A stretch of DNA of 64,000 nucleotides from Taenia hydatigena (taxonomy: Eukaryota; Platyhelminthes; Cestoda; Cyclophyllidea; Taeniidae), in NCBI GenBank assembly GCA_036345935.2, contig JADWOT020001761.1, positions 65,001 to 129,000 of the forward strand, given 5' to 3'. Position 1 is the stretch's first letter. Every line of letters starts with the position of its first letter. Shown one piece after another: positions 48,590-61,139 of this stretch. The position numbers and the translations under genes were made by a program. The notes beneath the pieces were generated by a model. The model did not search any database and was not told the origin of the DNA. It saw only the letters and a program-made list of their open reading frames with translations.

Positions 48590-50378
48590 TGATTAGTCGT
48601 GACCCAAACGTGGACGTGTGGGAGATCCTTTTAACCTCGTATAATTTTCCCCCTTTTTCTACAGCCTCTTTCTGCAGGATCATTAACGCATTAGGTGGTC
48701 TAAACGGTACAATTTTGTGCAAACAAATCGGAAAGAAGTTTAGGGATAGGCCTGATCCGGAAGGCAACCTACTCAGGAAACCTGTTCGAGGTAGATTAAA
48801 AAGCTTTTGCTGATGATATACTAGCTGCTGCTGCTGCTCAACCATCTGCCGCGCTCGGATGCGGATCCGGTTGTTGTTGCTGCTGTTGGTGGGGCCCTAC
48901 CTCACCAGGTGAGTGAATGTTTCCTTACCACCGAAGGCGTGAACGCGAATCACATCCGTTAATAAATCTGCCTGTTTTGAATGTGTTTATCTTGTGACGC
49001 ATTTCTCTACCCTGCATAAGCTGTGCGCTAATTGACTTCTCTGGTATGTGCTTATGTTCGTTGTCTTTTGCGGGAGTGTAAGCAGGCAGTTTGGTGAGTA
49101 AAATGCTACTCGTTAATGTGGCCTTTAATGGCCGCGGTGGAGGTGGTGATGGCTGTTTTTGAGTATTTATTGACGCATTGTATGAGGACAGTCTTTGGTA
49201 TGTAGTTTGATTGACTAGTGTAAGCAGTCACACTGCTTGTGAGGTCCTGTAGGTGAAGGGTGGTTCAGTACGCAGCACTTTCATCGGCTGACACTTGGAT
49301 CTTCTTTTTTTACCACCTTCCTTCTTTGCATCGCTCAAGATTAGTTGCACAACGATGTAAAAGCTGGTTTGGCAGTGGTAAGGATAAGGATGGTCTCCAT
49401 TCCTTCCTCAGAATTATTTCCAGGAACCTGCTAACGACTAGTCATTTACCGCGTTTTAATACGTTTTATTTATAAAATAACACCGTCACCTTGTTGAACA
49501 TGTGACAGAGTGCATTTATTACCGAAGTAAATGTAGATAGATGCCTCCTTTCCCTTTTTCTCTTCTCAACCTCTTTTTGCTGTCTCGTTCCATCTGCGAG
49601 CCTCCTGCTACCCTAGCCAATGTCCGACCAAATATTTACCTCGACGTGCAACTCCCACTGAGCATTGCTTCAGTAGCAATAGCATCATGCCTCCACAACA
49701 TTGCGACAGAAGAGACTGCCAGCAGGTGGGTAAACATAGAATAATGGAGATGCGACAGCAATCACCTTCCTTCTCCGCCTCGTGAGCCATTTTTAGTAAC
49801 ACACTAATAAGGCATGTACACCACGAGTTACCACCGTTAGGACCATGTTGTTTGGAGCACACGCTGTTCGTAAACTGAAGCCTCACCTTCCTGTAGTGGA
49901 GGTTATGCTGATAATAGTTTCAGTAGACATGCATGCATGCTTGTATGTATACGTTCTCATATCACTCATCTTGAAAGCAGAGAACAAAATAACCCATAAT
50001 AGGAAGATATGCTTCTCCAACGAGGTGGGAGTTGGAGCTCACGTACTAACGCGGTGGGTTGAGGAGGTGAAACTACCGCATTTATTCTGATAGAGAAGGA
50101 AAGGGGTATCGCAAACCTTAACCACACTACGCCTGTAAGAATGTCTTTGAAGGCAGTTTTACGAATCCATCCACATGCAATGCTTCTCAGTTAGCGAGCT
50201 CTGCACGGTCAGTTGCAACTTATTGTTTCGACTCGTAGGCTCAGTAAATATGTGCACACTACTTCCGTCCTCCTCTCCACACACAGACCTTCACTTCCCT
50301 TCCCAGGATCAGGCACTGTCTAGTTCGCCATCATCGACCACCGAGAATTCGATGCGAATACGAAGTTCTGCTGAATGA
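48590..50378 (+). CDS. Unknown gene: coding exon and a phase-matched terminal exon
   Basis: The first exon (about 48590-48908) encodes a segment containing SFCRIINALGGLNGTILC and a basic KKFRDRPDPEGN part. After removal of one T at 48807-48810 it continues into an Ala run and a Gly/Cys-rich end. It closes at CAG|GTGAGT in phase 1. A terminal exon (50239-50378) after TCGACTCGTAG starts with the two bases needed and encodes a Ser/Pro-rich tail ending in TGA. An extra exon at 49601-49725 between them would break phase. The first-exon acceptor is uncertain. The minus strand of the first exon is also open, but it lacks these splice sites. The family is not recognised. Confidence 0.4.
48824..48890. 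repeat. Imperfect CTG/GTT triplet tract
   Basis: CTG repeats and then GTTGTTGTTGCTGCTG-type triplets fall inside the coding-like exon. There they would encode an Ala run and a Cys run in the favoured + frame. Confidence 0.7.
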
Positions 50379-50479
50379 AGACATACCTCTTCCTCCTCCT
50401 CATCTTCCGGTGTAGTTCACAGTCACCTGGTTTGGTAGCAGTTTCCATCACCCTTCACCAGATGTGCAAACGCCTAAAA

Positions 50480-50507
50480 ACACCGTACTTTACAAGAGGT
50501 ACGGTGT
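50480..50507. other. Hairpin, 9-bp stem
   Basis: ACACCGTAC and GTACGGTGT are perfectly complementary and are separated by 10 nt. The hairpin lies about 100 bp after the stop of the coding-like gene at 50378. In an animal genome this need not be a terminator. Its role is unknown. Confidence 0.5.
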
Positions 50508-50655
50508 AATCTCAGTCGTCGAAATGTGCACAAGTACCACAACAAACTAAAGCATACGCAGACACGCAATTTAAGGCGAACGAGGCTATAATCCAGCTCC
50601 CTTCAACTTCAAATACTTTTTTGACAACACCACAAAACGGCTTTGCGAGGACATT

Positions 50656-51566
50656 AGCACTCAAAATCCAACCAACTAACGCGTTGAAATATCCAGCCAA
50701 AGTAATTTACGAAATTGAACTAAGTGTTGCATAATCAATGGGCACAACATTCAGCTTGCCATGGCAGAATATTGTTTAAGATTTCTGCTCAATTCATACA
50801 TCTATTGCCTCTGTTAGATATAGTCTCTACATTTGGTGAGGAGGACTGGAACTCCGTCCATCATAAAGTCATTTACCCTCTGCAGCATTTCAGTTCCCGC
50901 CCGGTGCTTGTCATTGAGTTACTTGGCCTCTCGATTGACCTGCAACTCAATCCGAGGGTATTCTTTTTGCGTCATTATATGTGGCATTGTTATACTCTGT
51001 TTATAATAACCGCCGGTTCCGGAATCGTTCACGCAGAGGCGGCCACATTGCCCTAGACGCATAAGCTTGCCTCCAGACCATGTCAGCAGCCCCATCTTCC
51101 TTGTCAAAAAAATACGCATATACACATTCCGTCCTGGTATTTTGGCATGTTTTCCTTCAGGAAGGTTCCCGCGACGCTGCATTTATGCTTCAAAGACACG
51201 TGTTTCCAACGTAACCCTAGTTAGACTCACACGCATATTCCTTGGCGATAAGTAATAATGATCTTTTTATGTCGTTTTCTTACTTTACATCAATGCTTCT
51301 ACGCCTCTAGGCTTTAAACATTTCCCATGTGAGCTTAATTTTGCCCTTTGGACTGTATATTTTCCTAATTTGCCTAAATCTTGCTGTTATGTAACAAAGT
51401 AGCTCACGTATTCTTTAATATTACACTAGTGTGTCCCTATTTGCCGCAGGTCATGTTCTCAACCTTACTTTTTCTATTTTTTCTTAAAAGTCGTTGGTAA
51501 TCTGGCGGCATTGCAAGGGCTGTTGCGGTCGCTTGCCTGTGTACCAGGACTCAAGTAGGAAGAAAG
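50656..51566 (+). repeat. R4 tandem unit 1
   Basis: It starts at CTCAAAATCCAACCA, which recurs at about 51580. It ends in GGACTCAAGTAGG, matching GAACTCAAATAGG at the end of unit 2. The units abut directly. Confidence 0.85.
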
Positions 51567-52410
51567 ATGACATTAACCCTCAAAATCCAACCAAATAACG
51601 CGTTGAAATATCTAGCCAAATTAATTTACGAAATAAAGCGAAGCACTGCATAATCAAAAAGCACGACATTTGGCTTATCAAGGCAGAACAATGCTTAAGA
51701 TTTTTGCTCAATTCATGCATCTATTCCCTCTGATAGACATAGTCTGCGCATTTGAGGGGGAGGGCCATTGCGTTACTTGGCCTTTCGATTGACCCACAAC
51801 TTAATCAAGGGCTTTCTTATTGCGTCATTATATGCGGTACTGCAATATTCTGTTTGTTATGACCGCCGGTTCCGGTTTCGGTCACACAGAGGTGGCCATA
51901 TTGCCCTAGTCGCATAGGCTTACTTCCGGGCCATGTCGGCAGCTCTGTCTCCCCTGTCACAAAAATATAAATGCAATCTGCATTGGTATTTTGGCATATA
52001 TATATATATATATTTATTAATGCTTCCACGATACGCGTTTTCAACGCAGTCCTAGTTAGACTCACACATATATAATCCTTGGCGATAAGGTGGTAATGAT
52101 CGTTTTATGCCATTTTAATGCTTTACATAAATGCTTCTGCGCTTATAGGTTTTTTAAACATTCCCCATGTAAGCTTAATTTTGCGCTTTGGATTGCATAT
52201 TGTCCTAATTCGCATTAATCTTGCTGTTATGTGACGAACTACCTCATTTTAGTGCGTTCAACGCTGTAACTTTTTTGATTTTTTACTGGTGGATCCCTAT
52301 TTGTTTACAAGTCATGCTCTTAAAAGCCGTTGGAAGTCTGTTTGCGTGGCAGAAGCTGTGGTGTTTGCTTGCCTGTGCACCAGAACTCAAATAGGCAGAC
52401 AGATGTGAGC
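51567..52410 (+). repeat. R4 tandem unit 2
   Basis: Shorter copy of unit 1. A (TA)n microsatellite at 51996-52013 sits where unit 1 has about 40 bp of unique sequence. No reading frame is shared between the units over a useful length. Confidence 0.85.
51996..52013. repeat. (TA)n microsatellite
   Basis: A perfect AT run of 18 bases within R4 unit 2, absent from unit 1. Confidence 0.9.
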
Positions 52411-52587
52411 TCCTGTTAAACAGTCATGTAAGAACTGTGGCAATAAATCAAAGCTTCACAAAATCACATAAAGTACGTTGCAATGAAATTTAAAAATTAA
52501 TTTGGCAATAAACATTAAGCATGATAATAATAAGTGTAGCGTCCCGAGGCTTCCTCGAAAGCAAAAGAAAGCAGAATGCTAAAGTAG

Positions 52588-52601
52588 AATATATATATAT
52601 T
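52588..52601. repeat. (AT)n microsatellite
   Basis: A short perfect AT run lies just before the inverted R4 fragment. Confidence 0.8.
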
Positions 52602-52672
52602 CACCGGACAGAGGGAAAAGGGCTGCTGGCATGTCCTGGAGGCCAGCCCACGCAGCTAGGGCTGCTAGGGTT
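52598..52672 (-). repeat. R4 fragment, inverted
   Basis: The reverse complement of 46110-46190 shares GCTGCTGGCATG and GGCCAGCCCACG with it. It lies immediately before the start of R1 copy C. Confidence 0.7.
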
Positions 52673-53162
52673 GCTATAAATTTGAATTGTATGAATTTAA
52701 GACTCTCGCAATGTTATTATAACGCTTTTTTAAATCTGGGTTCATTGCTAGTTTTCTTACTTGCGCTTTCCAAATAATTCATATTGCTTGCGTTTTTACT
52801 TTCTTAGGCTAACGTCTAAAATCAAAAAGTAGACGTTTGTAAAGATCTCTGACAAGTAAAATATGCACAATAATTAGAAGTTAATTTGTTTTGCTAGACA
52901 CCACTGAACTGACTGGCTAGATTTGTGCGCGAGGTACGTAAGTGGTGTTCGTTCTGGTGGCCATTTGCTTTGCAACAATAAGTGATAATTTGAAATTCTT
53001 ACAGCGACTTGTTATCATTTTGTTTTTTAATAACGATGGGTTTGGATAAGTGAGACAATTTTGTTGAGTATTTGGTGCCTATTCATTCCTTTCTTACTAA
53101 GTGTTCATTATAACTATATGCCTCTCAGTTCACTCCTTTTATCCGTTTACATGCTAGAATAG

Positions 53163-53249
53163 ACGTTGAAGAGGTGGCAGGAATGGAGGTATTATCTGTC
53201 GACAATGAGTGCGTTCTCGCCTTCGCTGTCACTTCACACTTTCCTCAGG
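53163..53249 (+). CDS. Coding-like exon at the 5' part of R1 copy C
   Basis: After ATGCTAGAATAG a frame runs through an ATG and ends at a strong donor CAG|GTAAGT. It encodes about 29 residues containing SVDNECVLAFAVTSHF. The aligned part of copy B lacks the donor and the frame, so this could be unique to copy C or accidental. Confidence 0.3.
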
Positions 53250-54291
53250 TAAGTGGATTGCTGTAAGTGAATTTCGCTGTCTTTTTGTGTAGCTATAGAT
53301 TCGGTGCGCTTTCCCATTTCGAGCAGAAGCATGCTTTTATCGATTATCCGTAGGTCCTTTCACATTTTATGCGAGGTAAAATGTGCGTTGTCTTCATTAC
53401 TATGATATCCGTGTTGGTGGAGCACACATCCGTGGAAGGCTAGGGACACTTGGCGACTTCGTCACTCAATGACTTGGGGACCGGGGTTATTTTTTTGTGT
53501 TTATGTGATCTTTTCGAAACGTGCTGTGTAGCAGTCCTCGGCGATGGCTTAATGGCAGATTCAGCTTTGATGGCATGAGCTGGTTTCTGGGCGAGGTGGA
53601 CGCAGTAGAAGCAGAGGGACCAGTGAGACGCTTTCGCATAACTACGCAGACTGTACTTTTTAGCGCTCTCAAACGCTTGCTTTTCAAGATGTTTTATCAG
53701 TAGGCATTTTTTTGGAAGCGCTACCTTTGCAGCACATTGGACATTCGCACATCGGCTCTTTCATTGTTTGCTTTTTTTCCGTCTCAGATGCTAAAAAATT
53801 ACTGTGGTGGCGGTGAGGCAACATTTGATGAGTCTGTAGAATGACAGGCAATGCGAGCTCGTGGAGCCGTCTCCGTCTCGATTGTGCGATGTGGATGTCG
53901 GCATGGATGATAGCGGTGCGTGTTGTATGGCATAGAGGTGGGTGTGATCTTTTATGTAGTTGGGCACAAGCTTTGGGTGAGAATAGCATGTTCACAAGCT
54001 CAGCAGACTAACTGGAGTGTAGCGGTGATGGGTTGAGGGGAGGAGGGTGGTGGGCTAATTGCCAGGTTGATGAGTTGCGCTGGTGATTGCGTCAGCACTA
54101 AGACGATGGGAGGAGGAGAAGGAGAAGCGCTTAAGAGTTTTTTTTTCACACCTACTATAGGTGTATGTGTGTTTAGTTTTGCAGTCCGATGTGTATTTCT
54201 TGGCTTGCTGTCTACTAATTTTTTCGGTGCACGTAAATCTATGTGCAATGATGCTTTCAAGATCGCCTAGAGCTCGTTTTTAGTTCCATAA

Positions 54292-54310
54292 ACGTGTGTG
54301 TGTGTGTGTT
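54292..54310. repeat. (TG)n microsatellite
   Basis: A dinucleotide run lies at the same R1 position as the (CA)n run at 25490, read on the other strand. Confidence 0.85.
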
Positions 54311-54460
54311 TAGGGATCCTTTTTTTGTTAATGGAGTTTGCGAGAAAAATATGGACGAGGTTTGGTTGGTTGTTGGATGGCAACACTTTTTCGGGTTCCC
54401 TCACTGTGTTGAACAATGGGACGGAGGGGGTTGTGATTAAAGTTGTCCTGGCGGTATTTT

Positions 54461-54484
54461 AGGTAGGTAGGTAGGTAGGCAGGT
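54461..54484. repeat. (AGGT)n tetranucleotide repeat
   Basis: Five or six AGGT/AGGC units lie in R1 copy C. The matching site in copy B (near 25355) has a shorter form. Confidence 0.8.
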
Positions 54485-55064
54485 GGGGGGAATGATGTTG
54501 TGGTGAATGAGGCCTCATTTGATGGGAGGGAAGGCGAGGACGAGAACTTACCAAGCACTTGGTTTTACATGGTGTCAAAGTGGTTGCGGGTCCAAAGTAC
54601 GGCGAAAGGGAAGATTTACTTCCCTTGAAGCATTATTATGTGATAGGCATGACGACTCGAGTGAGCAGCGCTAGATGTAAATTTTGTACGAAAGATTCGC
54701 AAGTACGGTATTTGTATGTTGTAATAAGCGACCTCTGACCAACATTGGCAGCCTTCGCCGTCGTAGTCGTCATTGCAACGCCGGCTACGTGACGCTTCTC
54801 AACGCCGTCGTCGCTGTCGTCGTCAATCACGGACTCATCAGGCTGCCTGCCAACATTACGCATCTTTGTCGACGGTTGCAATAATGGCAAAGGGGAATGT
54901 AGAAGTAGAAGCCAATCCATGGGAAGCCGCTGCGACTACATCGAGGGCACTTGAACTCGTCGTTGTCGACGGCTAATTGCTGTGGTGTCAAAGCAATTAT
55001 AGGAGGAGCAATAAGTGCTATTGGGAGTTCCCTTACTCCTCCTCCTCCTCCCTTTCCTCATTAG

Positions 55065-55223
55065 TTTGGACTATTCCTTCGCGCAGGGCATTGGCAGGCA
55101 GGCAGCGGCGCGACTCTGTGCCTGGAAGAGGGCCCCAACATAGTGGAAAACTGGGTGCGGCGTGTGCGTGGGTGTCAGGTAGACGGGCAGGCGAGAGGAA
55201 AGGGAGAGGAGAATGGTACCTTG
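55065..55223 (+). pseudogene. R1 exon 1 counterpart (copy C), frameshifted
   Basis: It keeps the pyrimidine tract, CTCATTAG acceptor and TTG|GTAAGT donor of the 53-codon exon in copy B. It is 159 nt instead of 160, with an insertion and deletion near 55095-55115. The frame at the start therefore meets TAG, while the frame at the end matches copy B (WVR...GEENGTL). Confidence 0.5.
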
Positions 55224-56459
55224 GTAAGTACTTCCTGATGGGACAGTTGAGTGAAATCTTATCATAGGCTTGTTCTTTTTGATTTTTATTTTAATCTAAG
55301 GCATTGGTCAGATCATGAGGCTTTTAACATTAACATCAACAACAACCGCATGTGAGGTGAAGCCGATGCGAGGTTATATTATTAAGAGCCTTCATACGAT
55401 GCCCTGGTTTTTCATGCCGTCCACATTTGTGAGTGTTGAGTGGGGTGACTTATTGCTGGGGTGTGGCTGTTAATTTGTAGGGGGAGGAGGTGGAGAAGGA
55501 GGAAGCGAAGATTCTTCACGATTTAATGTCGTACTTGCCTCTGCTTATTTGCAACATTTACGTTCATGCCATATGGAACGTTGTAACACCTATCAATTGT
55601 TTTGTCCACATTGCATTACCAGGCTTATAGCCATCAATCGCTTAATATTGCATCTGTGACTCTGCAAAGGCGCACGACTGATGAGATGCGAAAATGAAGT
55701 TTGAACTTTAATGACTGGAAGAAAGGCGTTCGATGAGGACAGTACCAAAGATGGGGTCAGTAAGACGAAGAGCTTGTGCAATGCTTTTTTGTTGAAATGG
55801 GACTTTGAGAGACGAAGAGGCAGCCATTGCACACCTAGTGATGATGGTTTTGTCATAATTCCTCGGGGGATAAGGGGGAGATAGTAGCCCGAGCAATCCA
55901 AGTTCGCAATAAAGTCCCTTAGCTACATTCCTATCCATTTTGTAATAATTATGTCGGGAGAGGCCACCCTTTCACTACCCATAAGGGCTATGTTGGTACC
56001 CTGTCATCTAAGTTAGTAATTTCACAACAAAATAATCAGTCTGCTCGAGTATAGCGCTTCAGTTCTCACATGTGGTGCGCAACCTTCTGCCCCTCATTTT
56101 TAGACTGAATGCAGCCAAGTTTGTATGACGTATAATGTTTTCTATAATAGGATGCAGTTTTCGTAGCTGTGTACCAATTTTCGAAGATGAACTGCATTTG
56201 GTTTCTATGCGCTCGCAAAGATCAATTATAGCAGTTGTCCTAAGGCCAAGCTTGACGGTGTTTTGTGTATTTTTAAGAATCCTTACGATTAAAAGATTTG
56301 TTCGACATTGATTCTTCAAGTTTGGCAGTTTCGCGGTCATCGGTCGTGTTTCGTGCATTGTCTGTCGATATGGACGGCACGTTGCGTTTTGATTGGCGGC
56401 ATTTTTTTGGTTAGATAAGCTCTGATAGTCAAAGAAGGAAAGAAACTGTTCCATTTTAG

Positions 56460-56609
56460 GCTTCACACGAAGCCAATGATGATCCAAAACTGAAGGATGG
56501 CAAGAACGTACCTGTCTGTGGTGGCGCACCTAATGTGCTCCAAGAGACTGCTGAAAAAGTGCAGAATTTGAGGTTTGAGTTCTCTTTTACTCTCTACTCC
56601 GACCTAGAG
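56460..56609 (+). CDS. R1 exon of 50 codons (copy C)
   Basis: The acceptor is CCATTTTAG|GCT and the donor GAG|GTTGGT. Its length, phase and open frame match copy B exactly despite about 18% nucleotide difference. The VPVCGG motif, EKV.NL and LYS.LE positions are shared (33 of 50 residues identical by eye). The upstream exon of this copy is frameshifted, so the gene as a whole is probably not functional here. Confidence 0.45.
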
Positions 56610-59388
56610 GTTGGTGTGATCTGTGCTGCCTCTCAATGAATTCGTCGTGTTCCCTTCTCCCGAAGTAAATTCACAAATGCAATGTGACGGCTACATTTTC
56701 CAAATTGTTACAGTAACCATATCGGTCGAATTTATCGTGTTCATTGGACGCGGATATAGCTGCAGTGCCCTCCGAAGGGGTAGTTGAGTATTTTCTCCTC
56801 CACTGGGGAACTGAATGTCGTCTCCTGTAACTTCAGTAGATGCGATCGGATCAAGCCTAAGCCAAGATTGTGAAGATTCTGCTGCCACCGCTGCGTCAAC
56901 GTGCATCCTACTCCATCGTCGCACAGCGTATCGATCCGCTGCCCTGATTGACATTGTTTCTTTGAGTTCGAATTTGTTCCTGCAGATTCGAGGACGTTCT
57001 TCAAATGGAGTATTCGGTGACTCAGGTGATGGGTGTATGCAAACATTGCATTGGGGACGACTTAACAAAAGACGCATCACATTAGCAGTTTTTCTTCCGA
57101 GTCTGCAAAGGACAGGTACTTCGTTGGGGCCGTGCTGCCGCTGAAGGGCGTTCTGGCAATCAACGTTAGCTGATGGAATTTTGTCGAAACTGTTGGAAGT
57201 CTACCACGAAGTGGGGTGCAAGCGGTGCCGTGTTGTGACTCCTGCGCTTTGAAGCGGTAGGCGAAAGGAGCCGCTCCAATGAGTGTGATGATTGTGGATG
57301 CATGGAGGAAGTGACTCTTCGATTAAGAGGTGCGTACAAATGCACATTTATGCACATTCGAAAAGCCCCTGTTTATGCACGCTACTGGTCGTTTTGCCAA
57401 CTTTGATGAGGTGTTACGCCTGAGTGTGAGGTGTGGTTTTTTGCACTGGCCACAGCTGCAGTCTGTTCTATGGGAATCCAGGGCTGGTTTAGGGCTAACT
57501 GTCTCTTCTTATTTCTCATTTCCCACGTGTTCCACTTGTTTGCTGCCACCAGTTGTTTAGATGCATCTACTCAGCACTGGTTTACTTTAATCGTTGGCAG
57601 TTCTAACTTTTGTGCTCATTGGCATCTGGTAATGCCACTGGCTGAATTTGCCCACTGTGCGCATCTTGTTATCGCTTTCCGTTTGGAAGGGTAAATGGCG
57701 TACTTTCGTCCGTTACGCTTTTTTTATTCTAATCCGATCGAGAAAGGTTGCGTTTAGTGTGTTTCAATGAATATGCATGTACTTTTTGAGAATTTTGACT
57801 GAGACAAGTTTTTTGTGCTTATCACAAAGTATAGTAAATTTGTACTTACCGAATTGAGTGTACTGGATGCTGATGGGCAGAACACCGCAGTTTGTTTCAC
57901 TGCACGTGTGGGCATCTGCAATGGGCTGGAATTGTCAGTTCCAAATAAGTGTCCTTCCACATTCGACAAAGTAGCACAGACAATGCACGCAGTTGTATCA
58001 AGTGAGTAGATTCAAATTAATTTACTCGTGGTTGGAAAGCTTGCTGCTGCTCTACTTCTTATCGTTTAGCAGGTTTGAGGAGGACCATCTCGTAATTGAA
58101 TGCGCATTTGTGGACACACTCAGGTTTCGCTGAATGTCAGTCAATTTTGCGGGTTCCTTCTGCTGTTATTTGAATCTACCCGACTAGTGTTCTTTGTGTA
58201 AACCATCGGACTGCGTACCTTTGCTATTGTCAAAGCGTGTATCCCGGGATGCCTGCCCCGAAATGCTTTTGAATGAAGTGTGTATTGGAAACGTCATGGA
58301 GATGACCTGGAAGGCAATACACTGATTGCCTTGGTTCGTCCACTCCTCCTCCTGTAACAATGTAGTAGTTTCAGTGTAACCTTCGCCCTCCCCTTAGACA
58401 CAGTAGTAATTGGCCTTGGCTTTAGCTGTTTTTCTTTGGGGCTAATAGTTGGCTGGAGGGCCGCGGAGACAGGCGAACGCGGAGGTTTGGCGTCTGCCTT
58501 AGGTTGGCTAGGTTAATATTCCTGACGGCTAATAGTCGGTGGGCGTCCCCAAAGACACAGGCAAATGTGCACTAAAAACGTTTAGCTTCACCTCTTTCTT
58601 TACTTACACGCTTTTCACTTATTTGTTGATTGGGTTAATTGGCTGGTGGATGTGTGGGTGGATAGAGAGGCGACGGTGAGGTGATCTGTTTATTTCGCTG
58701 TCCATGGGCCTATCTGCCTGGTTTTCTTGATCAGCTTTACTCTAGCAGCATGAGATGTGGCGTTGGAATGCTTGCACATTCCTGCTTGATGTGATTAATC
58801 GTGCTGGAATCGCTTCGTCTGCGTCAGAAGATTTGACTGTTGGAGATGCTAAAATTAACACCTTCGTGATGCCCTCGCTCCGAGTGTTTGCGAAGCATTG
58901 CTTTTTTATGATCGCGTTGTTGCTGCTATCAACGATTAAGGTGGAATTTGCTCATAGTGGAAAGAAATGGAACGCCTCGTTATGTCAAGCTGCCTTATTT
59001 ACACGCGGTACTTGTTCTACCGTTTTAAGCACGCGCGCACACATTGGCTGGTCTATTACCAATGCTATCGATTGCCTTTGGATGCTGTCATGCATGTGTT
59101 TGATGCGGTGGAGCTATAAGTGCACTAGGTAATGTGGGGAGGAGGGGGATGGGAATGTCACTGGCATTGACATGCCCAAGGTGTGGGGGCAAGTGTTTGG
59201 TGCACGCGGGCCTCCAACCCTGTACTCAAGAGCTTGACGATATGGGGCGTCTGTCTCGTTCCTTTTTTAATGCGACGTCTGATGTTGAGCTGATAAATCC
59301 TACGCAGACATGGACAAAGGCCGGGTGTGGTCTAATTTGCACCCTAGCTCTGCGACATTAGCTGGCTTTGTGTCTGTCCCATGAGTGC

Positions 59389-59626
59389 TTTTTTTTGTGG
59401 TGCGCCGCCTTTTTCGTGGTATGTGTATGGCAGTGATGGGAACCTGGGTACGGCAGTCGTCGCAAGTAGCGTCTTGTCCCCGCCTTTCCTTCTACTCATG
59501 ATATCCCTTTCCACCATCATGCCTATTGTGGGTGTTGTTTTGAGACAATTACTTTGCGAATTGCTGGAATTATTTTATTATTTACGCCCCTGTTCCTTTT
59601 TATTCAGTTGCTTGGTCAATCGCTAG
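59389..59626 (+). CDS. R1 conserved hydrophobic frame, copy C
   Basis: Here the frame shared by the three R1 copies has an ATG and runs 79 codons. Residues 9-38 match copies A and B (PPF, WY, YGSD.NL, VASSVLSPPF). Two hydrophobic stretches could span a membrane. The product is unknown, and it may be a relic exon. Confidence 0.35.
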
Positions 59627-61139
59627 AGATGCAGAGGTAGAGGACAGGTGAGGCGGTAAAGCTAGTGTTGGCTGTCTAATGAATTTTTGCGTCATTCCGT
59701 ATACCTCAATCCCTTCATCCTCCGACCCACCTACATACCTGCCTATCTGCCGATTTTCTCGACTACCGATCTGTTCACCTGTCTCTTTCTCGACCTGCAA
59801 AACGTGTGGAGGGTCAATTTGGGCAGCATGCGGTAGGCATATGAGACCGACCGAGACGGATCTGTCCACAGTGTTCACAGAATGGATTCAAATAGTGGAC
59901 AACGGGTAACCTTGAATGGCCAAGATTTTTGAATACACTTTAGTCGGGCGAATGCAAAGCTACTGGGGGGAGGTAAAAACACCAATTTTACGTTGATAGA
60001 TCACTCAATTTGCCGATTGAAGGTGAAAGGGAGGTGGACAGGTGTCAAGTACTGTGGCTGCAAGAATGTAGGTGCTGCCGAAGATGGGATACATCAATGC
60101 TGAAAGGCTAGCCTAGGCCACACTAGGCACCGAGGGACATCGAATTGAAGTGGGTCACGTCAGTGCAGAACTGTGCCGATGGCCTTTTGTGTGCTCCTGA
60201 ATTTGTTTTCCTACAAGGCGCAGAGAATAACTATTCTAACTAGTAAGTATAGTACCTGTTGCATTAGACTTTGCCTTCAAGTAGGGGGTCGCGCAAAACG
60301 GTATTATCTGGTTGGTTGTTCAAAATCATCAAACGCATGCGAAAAAGTTGCGTGCCTCAACGTCATGGGTGTATCTATCGATCCAGACCCATCCGCATAG
60401 GCACGGGTACCACAACCGGGTATCAATATTGTTAGTCTGCATCTCTCTTAGGGGTCGCATTATTAATTAATCAGTGTCCATTCACAGAGTTGCAGGACTC
60501 ATTCAGGGATCATCACGACGAACCGTATTCACCGCGGTAGGCATGAGGCTCATCATTGAGTGCTTGACTCCTAGCGTTTTACAATTGACCTCTGCGTTAT
60601 TGCTTCTTCCCACTGTGCCATCGTTCTTGTTTTTGATGGTAGGCATGATGTTACTCCTTTCTTTTAGCATAGGAACCTCTCTTATTATCGTTAGAATGAT
60701 TAACGATTCAATTGTGCTGTTTTCTGCACTTTTCATACATTTTCTATTTGGCCATGTTTAGCGCTTTGCGAGATTTTGGTTAAGTAGTGCCTTTTTTAAA
60801 TAATTTTGAGGATGGCGACTAAAAGCCAACAATTAGTTATTCCCGTTATTCGGTTGGCACTATCTTTTCGCTATTTCCCCGTAAAATCTAATACTCTTGA
60901 AAAGTAGTAAAAAGGCGATCGTTTAGCAAGGTGGAGTCGCTTTTGCCTCTTGTTAGCTTGCGAAGAATAGACATCAATCCATTTACAGACTCGTGGTAGA
61001 ACGTTAGGGTTTTCGTGTCTCAGATTCAACTATTGTGTGTAATGTTAAGTAAGTTGACTTCATTTATGAAATTGTAAGTTTTACAATGGTTGTGCTGGAC
61101 CGCCTTCTTGCATTGTTTTATTTGATCGCTACGAACTTT

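Noticed and set aside
49601..49725. Middle exon of the 48.6-50.4 kb gene
   Set aside because: It has a pyrimidine tract and a GTGGGT donor, but its 125-nt length breaks phase between the two better exons, and two frames are equally plausible.
56691..57080. 129-codon antisense frame in R1 copy C
   Set aside because: It looks protein-like, but copies A and B carry several stops in the same frame and no splice sites fit.
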